Positions 1-8,233 of a stretch of DNA of 42,609 nt are shown one piece after another. Made by a program: the position numbers and the translations under genes. Position 1 is the first letter of the stretch. Each line of letters opens with the position of its first letter. Source of the stretch: an uncultured Eubacteriales bacterium (lineage in GTDB: Bacteria; Bacillota; Clostridia; Oscillospirales; CAG-272); the NCBI GenBank assembly GCA_934433485.1, contig CAKRZR010000018.1, positions 1 through 42,609 on the forward strand. Reading direction: 5' to 3'. The notes under the pieces were generated by a model. It searched no databases, was not told the origin of the DNA, and saw nothing but the letters and a program-made list of their open reading frames with translations.

Positions 1-1314
1 GACATGGTGCTCACCAAATCTATCTCCCGCTTTGCACGCAACACGGTCACACTTCTACAGACTGTCCGTATGTGCAAGGAATGGGGGGTGGATATTTTCT
101 TTGATGAGGAAAACATCTATACCTTTGACGGCAAGGGAGAATTGCTGCTCACCATCATGTCCAGTCTCGCACAGGAAGAAAGCCGTTCGATCTCCGAGAA
201 TGTGACGTGGGGACAGCGCAAGCGTTTCGCGGATGGAAAAGTAAACCTGCCTTACAAACACTTTCTGGGTTATGACCGTGGAGAGGATGGTGAGCCGATC
301 ATCAACGAAGCAGAGGCAGAAACTGTCTGGCTCATCTACAGACTCTTTTTAGAGGGCAAGACACCTGCGATGATTTGCAAACAGCTGCAAGAGATGCAAA
401 TCCCTACACCAAGCGGAAAACCGGTATGGAGTAAGACGACGGTCACGAGCATCTTACAGAATGAGAAATACAAAGGTGACGCGCTATTGCAGAAGTGCTT
501 CACTGTGGACTTTTTGAGCAAGAAAAAGAAAGCCAACGAAGGCGAAGTGCCGCAATACTATGTAGAGAACAGCCATCCGGCCATCATCGTCCCGGAGGAA
601 TGGGAGCAGGTGCAGGCGGAATTTGCAAGGCGGAAAGCCATGGGTGGTACATACAGCGGAAAGGACGTATTGTCTGCGAGACTGGTATGCGAGGACTGTG
701 GTGGATTCTTCGGGTCCAAGGTATGGCATTCGACGGACAAGTACCGCAAAACAATCTGGCAGTGCAATAACAAATGGAAGGAAAATGTGCGTTGCCAGAC
801 GCCGACGTTGGAAAGCGGGACCGTGCGCGGGATGTTTCTGGAAGCCTACGGGCAATTCATGGAAAAGCGTGGGCAAATCCTAGAGGACTGCGCGCTCATC
901 CGGCAGTCGCTGACCGACCTGCGCGATTGGGACGCCGCCATTGCCGCACAGGTGGAAGAAGCGGAGAGTGTGGCGGAACAGGTGCGGACAGCAGTAAAAA
1001 AGAACGCCTCCTCGGACGAAAGTGAGGAAGCGTTTCGTGGGTCTTATGAGGAACTGTGCGAGCGGCATGAGAAAGCTACCACTGAACGAAACCGGCTACA
1101 GAAAGAACGGGAGTCCCGCGTCCGGCAAGCAAAAGCCATGGAACAGTTCATACGGGAAGTGCAAAAAAATCCGGCGATACTGGCCGAATGGGACGACACC
1201 ATATGGATGGTCATGGTAAAGTACGCCATCGTCCACCGCGACGGGGACTTGACGTTTGTGTTCGTGGATGGCACGGAGATACGCATTGCCAAGGAAAAAG
1301 AGGGGAATCGTTAG
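1..1314 (+). CDS. Large serine recombinase, 5' end cut off by the window
   Basis: This is a site-specific recombinase of the large serine family, which integrates or excises mobile elements. The reading frame is open from the first base, and the first residues continue the end of the resolvase catalytic domain (the SRFARN segment). The catalytic serine therefore lies upstream of the window. Next come the 'Recombinase' domain (roughly residues 95-190), a zinc ribbon (CxxC near residue 228, a second Cys pair near 260-270) and a charged coiled-coil tail (about 300-400). Base composition looks less GC-rich than the following genes. It ends about 200 bp from tRNA-Ser with a terminator-like stem after it, which fits the end of an integrated element. 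The start codon is not in the window. Family call is firm; the element type is unknown. Confidence 0.93.
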   Translation, partial: DMVLTKSISRFARNTVTLLQTVRMCKEWGVDIFFDEENIYTFDGKGELLLTIMSSLAQEESRSISENVTWGQRKRFADGKVNLPYKHFLGYDRGEDGEPIINEAEAETVWLIYRLFLEGKTPAMICKQLQEMQIPTPSGKPVWSKTTVTSILQNEKYKGDALLQKCFTVDFLSKKKKANEGEVPQYYVENSHPAIIVPEEWEQVQAEFARRKAMGGTYSGKDVLSARLVCEDCGGFFGSKVWHSTDKYRKTIWQCNNKWKENVRCQTPTLESGTVRGMFLEAYGQFMEKRGQILEDCALIRQSLTDLRDWDAAIAAQVEEAESVAEQVRTAVKKNASSDESEEAFRGSYEELCERHEKATTERNRLQKERESRVRQAKAMEQFIREVQKNPAILAEWDDTIWMVMVKYAIVHRDGDLTFVFVDGTEIRIAKEKEGNR

Positions 1315-1366
1315 ATTTTACACACCTTGACGGATTATTGGACGGGGATTTGAGCGAGAATATAGG

Positions 1367-1412
1367 AAAACAGGCTCTGCTATGGCTGATATGTTGGCGC
1401 GGAGCCTGTTTT
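1367..1412 (+). terminator. Terminator-like hairpin after the serine recombinase
   Basis: An 11-bp stem, AAAACAGGCTC (1367-1377) with GAGCCTGTTTT (1402-1412), lies 53 bp after the recombinase stop. The A/T-rich outer part supplies the T tract on both strands. The loop is long (24 nt) but can pair a little further inside. Confidence 0.6.
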
Positions 1413-1464
1413 GGTATTTGTTTTACACATCTCCGTTGTCCATTGGCGGTTTTATAGTGAGAAA

Positions 1465-1506
1465 GGACACCCATTTCGGTACGTTCTTGTATCAAAATGG
1501 GTGTCC
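1465..1506 (-). terminator. Inverted repeat, probable tRNA-Ser terminator
   Basis: GGACACCCATTT (1465-1476) and AAATGGGTGTCC (1495-1506) form a perfect 12-bp stem. Read on the minus strand it follows the tRNA-Ser 3' end by 5 nt and is followed by TTTCTC, a weak T tract. It could instead mark an end of the integrated element. Confidence 0.5.
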
Positions 1507-1511
1507 AGATA

Positions 1512-1602
1512 TGGCGGAGAAGGAGAGATTTGAACTCTCGCGCCGGTTACCCGACCTACACCCTTAGCAGGGGCGCCTCTTCGGCCTCTTGAGTACTTCT
1601 CC
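1512..1602 (-). tRNA. tRNA-Ser (anticodon GCT)
   Basis: The minus-strand product begins GGAGAAG and ends CTTCTCC-G-CCA, giving a 7-bp acceptor stem, a discriminator G and an encoded CCA. The anticodon loop CTGCTAA carries GCT (plus-strand 1566-1568), reading AGC/AGU serine codons. The long variable arm expected of a class II tRNA is present, and the length of 91 nt fits. A strong promoter lies upstream at 1642-1670. Confidence 0.96.
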
Positions 1603-1605
1603 ACA

Positions 1606-1636
1606 GGCAGGTACTGCCGTTTCAGATGTACCTGCC
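1606..1636. promoter_or_regulatory. Perfect 9-bp inverted repeat in the tRNA-Ser leader
   Basis: GGCAGGTAC (1606-1614) and GTACCTGCC (1628-1636) flank 13 nt. The repeat lies between the mature tRNA 5' end (1602) and the -10 box (1642-1647), so it spans about +1 to +30 of the transcript. It could be a leader hairpin, an operator or a recombination site. No function is assigned. Confidence 0.5.
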
Positions 1637-1641
1637 AAGAT

Positions 1642-1670
1642 AGTATAGCATAAATTCCGGGTTTTGTCAA
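1642..1670 (-). promoter_or_regulatory. Sigma-A promoter of tRNA-Ser
   Basis: On the minus strand TTGACA (1665-1670), a 17-bp spacer ending in TGC, and TATACT (1642-1647). This is a near-consensus extended -10 promoter. Confidence 0.85.
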
Positions 1671-1765
1671 GGGATTTGCCGAAACTTTTTGTGGAAATGC
1701 GGTAAAGAGGGCGTGTGGATGTCAAAATGCACCGGAAACGGAGCGACGCGCTGGTGCGATTGGTG

Positions 1766-3664
1766 TCATACGCGCACAAAATCCGCCGCACCGTGCTTGC
1801 ACAGGGGACAGATATAGTCCGCGGGCAGCTCGTCGCCCTCGTACAGGTAGCCGCAGATCTTGCAGAGCCAGCCGTGCACCTCGCTGTCGGACGCGGGCTT
1901 TGGCTGCGGCTTGACGTGCGCGAAATAGTACGCGTAGGTGGCGCTTGGCGCGTTGGAGAGGGGCTTCGCTTCTTCCAAAGCGAGCTTCGCTTCTTCCACT
2001 GCGCAGATGAACGTGATGTGCGTTTCAAATTCCTCGATCCGCTCCACGCGCAGGGCGAACACGGCGTTTGTGTACTCCGTCACCGCGCGCACACCGTTTG
2101 ACAGCCGCGTTTCCGTCTCCATGCCGGCGAATTTGTCCGTGTCCCTGCCGCTGTGGTAGCCGAACCGTTCATACAGGGCAAACGGCGCGTCCTCGGTCAG
2201 GGCGGACAAGGCGCATTTTCCGGAGCCAAGGAGCATTTCGCACGTCCGGTTCGCGCGGTTCACGGTCACGGCAATGCGCTTGGGGGTGTCCGTCACCTGC
2301 ACGGCGGTGTTGATGATGCAGCCGTTGTCAGCGCCGGTTTTCGCGTCGACGGTGGTGAGAACGTACATGCCGCAGGACAGCTTGTAGAACGCCTCCGGCT
2401 CGATCGCCGATTCGTTGTGTGCGGTCTGCGCCTCCGCTTTCGCCATGGTGGAGACGATCTCGTCCGCCATCCGCTCGATTTCCTCCGCGTTTGCGCTCGT
2501 CACGCCGGATTTCAGGTGTACGGTGTTTTCCAGATACGTGAGGTTCTTGCATTTCGCCAGTTTCTCCCGCATGAGATTGCCGCTGGTTGCCGCCCATGTG
2601 CCGTTTTCCATGAATCCGACCGTCCGGGACTGCAGATTGTGCGCCGCGATGTCGGTCAGCAGCGTCTCCATGGCGGGGAAGATCCCCGCGTTGTACGTCG
2701 TGGAGGCGAATACGAGGTGGCTTGCCCGGAACGCTTCCGCCACGAGATAGGACGGATGGGTCACGGACGCGTCATATACCCGCACGTCCCGCACGCCGCG
2801 GCTGCCCAGGGAAAACGCCAGCTTTTCCGCCGCGTTTGCGGTATGCCCGTAGACGGATGCGTAGATCACGACCACGGCGTTGTCCTCCGGCTCGTAGCGC
2901 GACCATTTGTCGTACTTTTCGATAAACCAGCCGATGTCGCGCCGCCAGACCGGACCGTGCAGAGGACAGACCACGGCGATGTCCAATGTCGATGCCTTTT
3001 TGAGCAGCGCCTGCACCTGCGTGCCGTATTTTCCTACAATATTTGTATAGTACCGCCGCGCGTCCTCGAGCCACTCCGTCCGGAACGGCACCTCGTCCGC
3101 GAACAGATTGCCGCCAAACGCCCCGAAGGTCCCGAACGCATCCGCGGAAAAGAGCACCTTTTCGCTCGTCTCATACGTCACCATGACCTCCGGCCAGTGC
3201 ACCATCGGCGCCATGACGAACGCGAAGGTGTGCGCGCCGACCGTCAGCGTATCGCCCTCCTTGACGACACGCGTTTGCAGGGACTTTGCGAAGTCCGCAC
3301 CGAAGAACTGCCCGATCATCGTCACCGTTTTCGCGTTGCAGACCACGGTCGCCTCCGGATGGATCCGCAGCACCTCGGCAAGGGTCGCGGCGTGGTCCGG
3401 CTCCATGTGGTTGACGATTACGAAATCCAGCGTTCTGCCGTGCAGCGCGTGGGCCAAATTCTCGAAAAACACCTCCGAAACGGCGCGGTCCACGGTATCC
3501 ACAAGCACGGTGCCGCTGCCGGGAGAGGCGATATCGCAGTCCACGAGATACGCGTTGTACGATACGCCGCGCGGGATCGGATACACGTTTTCAAACAGCG
3601 CCAGCCGCCGGTCACAGCCGCCCAGCCAGAAAATGTCGTTCGTTACGGGAAGGATGTTGTGCAT
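1766..3664 (-). CDS. Flavodiiron protein fused to flavin reductase and rubredoxin
   Basis: This is a 632-aa oxygen- or nitric-oxide-reducing flavodiiron protein of the cytoplasm. Residues 1-245 are the metallo-beta-lactamase-like diiron domain, and all expected ligands are visible: H86, E88, D90, H91, H156, D175, H236. Residues about 255-395 form a flavodoxin-like FMN domain. Residues about 415-575 form a flavin-reductase (FMN-binding split barrel) domain. The last 45 residues are a rubredoxin with two CxxC pairs. The usual two-domain FprA/NorV core is about 400 aa, so this chain probably carries its own electron-delivery modules. It has its own promoter and a GGAGGT ribosome binding site just before ATG. 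In an anaerobe it would be an O2/NO detoxification enzyme; which substrate dominates cannot be told. Confidence 0.95.
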   Translation of the reverse strand: MHNILPVTNDIFWLGGCDRRLALFENVYPIPRGVSYNAYLVDCDIASPGSGTVLVDTVDRAVSEVFFENLAHALHGRTLDFVIVNHMEPDHAATLAEVLRIHPEATVVCNAKTVTMIGQFFGADFAKSLQTRVVKEGDTLTVGAHTFAFVMAPMVHWPEVMVTYETSEKVLFSADAFGTFGAFGGNLFADEVPFRTEWLEDARRYYTNIVGKYGTQVQALLKKASTLDIAVVCPLHGPVWRRDIGWFIEKYDKWSRYEPEDNAVVVIYASVYGHTANAAEKLAFSLGSRGVRDVRVYDASVTHPSYLVAEAFRASHLVFASTTYNAGIFPAMETLLTDIAAHNLQSRTVGFMENGTWAATSGNLMREKLAKCKNLTYLENTVHLKSGVTSANAEEIERMADEIVSTMAKAEAQTAHNESAIEPEAFYKLSCGMYVLTTVDAKTGADNGCIINTAVQVTDTPKRIAVTVNRANRTCEMLLGSGKCALSALTEDAPFALYERFGYHSGRDTDKFAGMETETRLSNGVRAVTEYTNAVFALRVERIEEFETHITFICAVEEAKLALEEAKPLSNAPSATYAYYFAHVKPQPKPASDSEVHGWLCKICGYLYEGDELPADYICPLCKHGAADFVRV

Positions 3665-3706
3665 AGGTACCTCCGAATTTTAATTCCTACTTGGATTGTT
3701 GGTATT

Positions 3707-3735
3707 ATTGTAGCACAAGATGCGGGAAATGTCAA
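3707..3735 (-). promoter_or_regulatory. Promoter of the flavodiiron gene
   Basis: On the minus strand TTGACA (3730-3735), 17 bp, TGC, then TACAAT (3707-3712). It lies about 45 bp upstream of the ATG, and no operator was recognised beside it. Confidence 0.85.
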
Positions 3736-3855
3736 GGGGGATTTTGGAGTCGAAAAAACGCGGTTTGGTCTGTTGATTCTGCTGAATATTCACATGCGGA
3801 TTTGGTGAAAGAGCCGAAAAAGCGTGTTACAAATGTCACTATATGATGGTATCCA

Positions 3856-3884
3856 TTGACTTTTTGTAAAATCTGTGTTATACT
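3856..3884 (+). promoter_or_regulatory. Promoter of the secreted anchored protein gene
   Basis: TTGACT (3856-3861), 17 bp ending in TGT, TATACT (3879-3884). The gene begins about 75 bp further on, behind a GGAGGT ribosome binding site. Confidence 0.82.
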
Positions 3885-3959
3885 GCCCACAGTACGCGCG
3901 GTACGAAACGCCGCGTGCGCGAAATGTACAGGAAATCTTGATTCGGAGGTACTTTCCAT

Positions 3960-4634
3960 ATGAAAAAGCTCTTTGCAATCCTTCTGTCCGTCGCTATGAT
4001 CGCGGCGATGGCGCTTTCCGCGATGGCGTTCACCTACAGCGACGACATTCCGGACGATCTCGGCACCGAAATCTTCGATTTCACCGGCGACCAGGACAAC
4101 ATCACGTCCTATAACGGCGAAATCGGCACGAACATCTTCAATCTGTCCTCCGGCGGCGAAGCGTACTGCGTGAAAATGGACACGAACGTCATGTACGAAT
4201 TTGAAGCACCGGCGGACGGCACGTACTCCTTTGTCATCACCTACATCGCCCGTACCGGCGGCGCGAACCGCGGTATCGACTATTCCGTAGACGACCCGAA
4301 GGGCGAGCACCGCGTGTTCATCGACCTTGAGGAATCCGACGAGCAGCGCTCCGTCATCGGCGAAATCGAGCTGACCGCGGGCAAGCACCAGTTCTACGTG
4401 TATGCGCCGAGCGGCATGGACGATTCCGAGCTGAAGTCCTGCGATGTATACAATGTCGCGCTGTTCCTCACCAGGGAAGCAGTCGCCGAGACCGAGCCGG
4501 AAACCGTTGAAACCGTCGCGGAAGCAGCCGCCGAAACCGTTGTCGAAGCGCCGAAAACCTTTGACGCCGGTGTGATCGCAGCGATTGCCGCCATCGTTTC
4601 CGCCGCAGGGTACGCTTGCGTGAAGAAGCACTAA
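3960..4634 (+). CDS. Secreted, C-terminally anchored beta-sandwich protein
   Basis: A 224-aa exported protein of unknown function. It has a clear signal peptide (MKK start, hydrophobic core, likely cleavage after AMA at residues 21-23). Residues about 50-165 form a domain resembling carbohydrate-binding beta-sandwiches, with a 'YEFEAPADGTYSF'-type segment. A Glu/Thr/Val/Ala-rich linker follows (about 170-200). A hydrophobic C-terminal segment ending in CVKKH probably holds it in the membrane. No catalytic motif is visible. It stands alone between its own promoter and a large inverted repeat. A cell-surface sugar-binding or wall-associated role is inference only. Confidence 0.8.
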   Translation: MKKLFAILLSVAMIAAMALSAMAFTYSDDIPDDLGTEIFDFTGDQDNITSYNGEIGTNIFNLSSGGEAYCVKMDTNVMYEFEAPADGTYSFVITYIARTGGANRGIDYSVDDPKGEHRVFIDLEESDEQRSVIGEIELTAGKHQFYVYAPSGMDDSELKSCDVYNVALFLTREAVAETEPETVETVAEAAAETVVEAPKTFDAGVIAAIAAIVSAAGYACVKKH

Positions 4635-4722
4635 GGAACCTCTGAATCAATCGGATTTTTGCGATAAAAGGCTAAAATATAAGGGCTTTTATCGCAAAAA
4701 TAACCTTAAATCAGAGGCTTCC
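4635..4722. repeat. Nested inverted repeat, MITE-like or terminator
   Basis: The outer arms GGAACCTCTGA (4635-4645) and TCAGAGGCTTCC (4711-4722) enclose a perfect 15-bp inner stem, TTTTTGCGATAAAAG (4656-4670) with CTTTTATCGCAAAAA (4686-4700). It starts right after the stop codon of the preceding gene and could terminate transcription. The long double arms and AT-rich middle also fit a small non-autonomous transposable element. Confidence 0.6.
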
Positions 4723-5150
4723 TAAGCCATTGTCGACAATTTCCCGGAACAATATGCGTCCGCGGCGCCGAGAAATCGGTACACTGCGCCAGAATCCGGC
4801 GGCAGGACGCGTAACCGGGAGAGCTGCCCCCAATTTGCAAACAAATATAGCAAGAACCGCTCCGATCGCCGCGTTTCCGGCGTTTGGGCGGTTTTTTCTC
4901 ATCCGAGCGACAGCGTATGCTGCGACAGCATATGCTTTTTGCGTCACGGAAATCCGCAATTCCCGGATTCCTTCCGCCACAAGTGGCACCACCCTTCGAC
5001 AACACGTTGTCGGAGAGGGAGGCTGGGGAACGCACCGCACCAAAAGGCTCCCTCATCGAGGGGGCTGTCCGATGTATCGGACTGGGGGAGTCAGGCACAG
5101 GCTGCCTGCCATATCGTGACGATTCCTCTCTTTTTTCTCATGCAAATCCC
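4723..5150. other. Gene-free stretch holding a family A repeat
   Basis: No supported gene was found between the inverted repeat and the glycosidase promoter. An open frame running into the glycosidase gene crosses this stretch, but it translates repeat sequence and lacks a ribosome binding site. The right part (about 4970-5110) is family A repeat; the left part (4723-4970) shows nothing recognisable. Confidence 0.6.
4972..5110 (+). repeat. Family A intergenic repeat, copy 1
   Basis: Left half: a TTCCTTCCGCCAC segment, then a hairpin-rich stretch. Core 5046-5092: GGCTCCCTC, ATC, GAGGGGGC, then the perfect hairpin GTCCGAT-GT-ATCGGAC and GGGGGAGTC. The same arrangement recurs near 11.7, 15.6, 20.4 and 22.8 kb, with a left-half copy near 42.4 kb. 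Confidence 0.85.
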
Positions 5151-5179
5151 TTGCATTGTGTGGGGAAATATGCTATAAT
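5151..5179 (+). promoter_or_regulatory. Promoter of the glycosidase gene
   Basis: TTGCAT (5151-5156), 17 bp ending in TGC, TATAAT (5174-5179). The leader to the start codon is about 70 nt. Confidence 0.84.
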
Positions 5180-5255
5180 AGAGCAGAACAAACTATCGTT
5201 CCCGTGGAGCGGTGCTTGCCCTATCGTTATTCCCCCTTATGAAAGGATTTTACAA

Positions 5256-7181
5256 ATGAAGCAAATCGAAACTTGGCAGAGACCCAAAACCTCCAGAGTG
5301 TACCTCCATCCGTACGGCTCCGAACGGCTCGTCATGGTGCAGCCCGATATGAAGATCGTCGATCTCGACCTGCGCTACAACGGCTGGCATTACAATCTCC
5401 CCGGCTTCGGCGCGCACCTCATCGCAGGTACGGAACCGGGCGATTTCGATATGGAGCTGACCGAGTGGAAAAAGCCGGAGGACGGTCTGCCGATTTATAC
5501 GTTATACAATGTGGATCCGGAAAACGGCGTGCAAATCGAGATGACGGCGTTCTGCGACACGGCGCGCAAGCCTGCGTCGTACTGTGAGGTCAGGCTCACC
5601 AATCCGCACAACGAGGTCGCGTGCGGCACCCTGGGTATTCTCCCGCGCTGGTCGGCGATGGATCACTACCTCACCGGTCTGCACGACACCGGCTATGAAC
5701 CGTACGACTGCAACGTCCGCCAGTGGTATCTCTGCTGGGCGAACCAGTTTGCTCCCGTCGACGGCGATCCGATGACGGCGCGCGCCAAGGACGGCTACGG
5801 CGAAATCCGCATTCTGTCCGCGGACACGTGCGGCAGCATCCGTTGGGTATCCCGCGATGAGCAGAAAAACCGCTTCAAGGCGCACGATTACTACCGCTAC
5901 GACTACTCCATCGATCCCGGCGAATCCGCCGTTGTCCGTTTCGTCCTGCGCAAGGATTCCGTGGACGGCTGCAAATCCTACGACGACGCGCTTGTCCTGA
6001 CCACCGCGTTCTGGGCGGACGTGCAGAAGAAGGTGCGTATCCTTCCGGACAATCCCGGCAAGATCACCGAGGACATGTTCCGGCAGAACATCACCGTCAT
6101 GCTCCAGATGCTCCAGCGGTACGAGAACAACGTCGATCCGGACTTCATTTTCGCGAGACAGGGCGACGTCGGCAGATTCATCTGGATCTGGGAGGCGGTG
6201 CATTTCCTGACCCTGCTCGACCGGGTCGGACTGTCCGAATACGTCACCGACGCGTACCGTATGTTCTTCGCACTCTGGCAGAAGAAAGACGGCGAGGAAA
6301 AGGGCAGACTCGACAATCCGTACGTACGCTGGGACAACACGAACGGCGCGTGCCTGGCAGGTCTGTCGTACCACCTCATGGTCAAGAACGATCCCGCGCT
6401 CTTTGCGGAATTTCACGACAGGATGAATCTCGCCCTCGACTACATCCAGTACAGACGGTCGCTTGCCACCGAAAACGAGGTCAAGGGACTGTTCTCTGCC
6501 GGTCAGGCGTCCGACTGGGGCGAGATCGGGCAGCACTGGACGTATACGGACGCCGTCAACGCGTATGGGCTTGGAATCATGGCAAAGTGCTATGAGAAAT
6601 TCGGCGCGGACGACGCGGCGGAGATTCGTGCAATTTACACGGAATATCACGAGATCCTGCTGGGCGTCCAGGACAAATTCGCCAAGGAACACCACGGCGA
6701 GCGCGCGTACAATATGCCGCACATTCTGGGCGTCCCGTTTGAGGACAGCTACAACCACTGCTTCTACACCGACGGCACGCCGTATCTGCTCTTACTCGAC
6801 ATCATGGATCCGCACTCCGAGATCTTCGAGCAGATGGAGAATTTCTATCGCGACATCGGCTTCTTAGACGACGAGCACGGGCTTGCGGCGATCATGACAA
6901 ACGACGCGTGCGGCGCGGACGGTCTGTACGGGCACGTATATTATACCGGTGTCGCGGAGCCGTGCTGGATCTACGCGTGGATGGAGCGCGGCGAATTGGA
7001 GAAAGCCGACAAGTACGCAAACGGCATCCTGCGCTACAACGTCACACCGGAATTCATGGTGTCCGAGCGGTATTCCTCCGTCGATCCGTGGTTCACACCG
7101 TGGCAGCCGAACGCCTCCGGCGCCGGACGGCTCGACCACTTCTTACTGAACTATTATGGGGAAAAGCCGGCACAGGAATAA
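5256..7181 (+). CDS. Six-hairpin (alpha/alpha barrel) glycoside hydrolase-like protein
   Basis: A 641-aa cytoplasmic protein with no signal peptide. The N-terminal part (about 1-250) looks like a beta-sandwich. The C-terminal part (about 280-641) is rich in aromatic and acidic helices with signatures such as 'WIWEAVHFL' and 'ASDWGEIGQHW', typical of six-hairpin glycosidases. I could not assign a GH family, so the substrate is unknown. The start was placed at 5256 because GAAAGGA lies about 9 nt upstream and the extended promoter at 5151-5179 precedes it. The upstream in-frame extension to 4884 only translates repeat DNA. It is a single-gene unit with a terminator after it. Confidence 0.82.
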   Translation: MKQIETWQRPKTSRVYLHPYGSERLVMVQPDMKIVDLDLRYNGWHYNLPGFGAHLIAGTEPGDFDMELTEWKKPEDGLPIYTLYNVDPENGVQIEMTAFCDTARKPASYCEVRLTNPHNEVACGTLGILPRWSAMDHYLTGLHDTGYEPYDCNVRQWYLCWANQFAPVDGDPMTARAKDGYGEIRILSADTCGSIRWVSRDEQKNRFKAHDYYRYDYSIDPGESAVVRFVLRKDSVDGCKSYDDALVLTTAFWADVQKKVRILPDNPGKITEDMFRQNITVMLQMLQRYENNVDPDFIFARQGDVGRFIWIWEAVHFLTLLDRVGLSEYVTDAYRMFFALWQKKDGEEKGRLDNPYVRWDNTNGACLAGLSYHLMVKNDPALFAEFHDRMNLALDYIQYRRSLATENEVKGLFSAGQASDWGEIGQHWTYTDAVNAYGLGIMAKCYEKFGADDAAEIRAIYTEYHEILLGVQDKFAKEHHGERAYNMPHILGVPFEDSYNHCFYTDGTPYLLLLDIMDPHSEIFEQMENFYRDIGFLDDEHGLAAIMTNDACGADGLYGHVYYTGVAEPCWIYAWMERGELEKADKYANGILRYNVTPEFMVSERYSSVDPWFTPWQPNASGAGRLDHFLLNYYGEKPAQE

Positions 7182-7199
7182 AGCGGCCGCAAAAGACAA

Positions 7200-7231
7200 A
7201 AGATCCGATGGGAAACCACCGGGTCTTTTTT
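7200..7231 (+). terminator. Terminator after the glycosidase
   Basis: AGATCCGATGG, a GAAA loop, then CCACCGGGTCT followed by a T tract. The 11-bp stem has one wobble and one mismatch. It lies about 20 nt after the stop codon. Confidence 0.8.
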
Positions 7232-7278
7232 GCACACTGTAGACGGCGCGGGATTCATGGAAAATATACAAAATACTA

Positions 7279-7307
7279 TTGCATGCAACGCAGAAATGTG
7301 GTATACT
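7279..7307 (+). promoter_or_regulatory. Promoter of the NYN nuclease-helicase unit
   Basis: TTGCAT (7279-7284), 17 bp ending in TGG, TATACT (7302-7307). Confidence 0.83.
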
Positions 7308-7368
7308 ATTTTTAGAATAGAGAAATTGTGTGCGAACCAAAAGCATAGGGGAAGATCGAGGTGATACC

Positions 7369-8199
7369 GTGCGCAAAAGTGCGTGGCTGTGCAAGGTGCT
7401 TTTTTCACGAAAGAGTGAAGCGCTTGTGTTTGTGGATTATGAATATTGGTTTTATACGATGCGGAATCTTTTGCATATCGCGCCGGACGCCACGGCGTGG
7501 CTTGCGGAAATCACGGAAAAGTACACGTGCAGACGGATCCTGTTTTGCGCCGATTTTTCCTCGCCGGGCCTTTTTGGCGAAAAGGAAAAGCTGGAGAAGC
7601 TCTCGGTGGAGGTCATGGACACGGCGGAAAATTCCACGTACCGCAAAAAGGATATGACAGATTTTGTGCTTCTGGATGAGATGTACCAGAGCATCGATCG
7701 GGAAAAACGCGTGAAAAACTACATATTATTCACCGGAGACGGCCATTTTCAGTCCGTCGCGCGCTATCTGAAGGAAAAGAAGAAAAAGAACGTGCTCTTA
7801 TACGGCATCCTGAATTCGGTAAGCAGGCGCTTGCAGGACGCAGCGTCGTCGTATGTCCTGCTGCCGGGAATGAATGTGCAGGAGGCGTGCTACCGGCGGA
7901 TGGTGGTGGAAAATTTTGCCTATATTGCCAATAAAGACCACATTCTGCCCACCTTTATGGGAACCGCGGAGGCGATCGCGCGCCGGAACGCTGTTCCGTC
8001 GGAGGAGGTGCAGCGGGTCATGCGCGCCATGTTGGACGAGGGACTCATCGAGAGACGCGATCACTACGTCGAATTTCGCCGGACGATCAAGATCATCGCG
8101 CCGGTCTGGGACAAGCTCATCGCGGAGGGCTATTGGGATCCGGAAAAGCAGTGCGCGCTGCAAAAGGTGCCGGAGTCGGTGCTGAGCGGCGCGGTATAA
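7369..8199 (+). CDS. NYN/PIN-like nuclease domain protein (LabA/DUF88 type)
   Basis: A 276-aa protein with an N-terminal NYN domain, a PIN-fold metal-dependent ribonuclease fold. Conserved acidic positions are visible: D23 in the first strand (VFVDYEYW), D95 and D98 in the KKDMTD segment, and D124 in 'FTGDGHF'. The region after residue 180 looks like a winged-helix domain. I chose GTG at 7369 because GAGGTG sits 4 nt before it; an upstream GTG at 7330 lacks such a site. It is followed 34 nt later by a UvrD-type helicase, so the two are probably co-transcribed. In known families NYN proteins cut RNA; the target here is unknown. Confidence 0.85.
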   Translation: MRKSAWLCKVLFSRKSEALVFVDYEYWFYTMRNLLHIAPDATAWLAEITEKYTCRRILFCADFSSPGLFGEKEKLEKLSVEVMDTAENSTYRKKDMTDFVLLDEMYQSIDREKRVKNYILFTGDGHFQSVARYLKEKKKKNVLLYGILNSVSRRLQDAASSYVLLPGMNVQEACYRRMVVENFAYIANKDHILPTFMGTAEAIARRNAVPSEEVQRVMRAMLDEGLIERRDHYVEFRRTIKIIAPVWDKLIAEGYWDPEKQCALQKVPESVLSGAV

Positions 8200-8233
8200 A
8201 GAGCCGTACGGGGGCGGATGGACGAACATTGTT

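Noticed and set aside
1..1314. Complete phage integrase
   Set aside because: The catalytic N-terminus lies outside the window and no phage structural genes are present, so prophage origin cannot be claimed.
2153..3808. Long open frame of 551 codons antisense to the flavodiiron gene
   Set aside because: It mirrors a well-supported gene. Its translation is rich in Arg/His/Val without domains, as expected from the complement of GC-rich codons.
4884..5255. Upstream extension of the glycosidase reading frame
   Set aside because: It translates family A repeat DNA and lies upstream of the promoter at 5151-5179.
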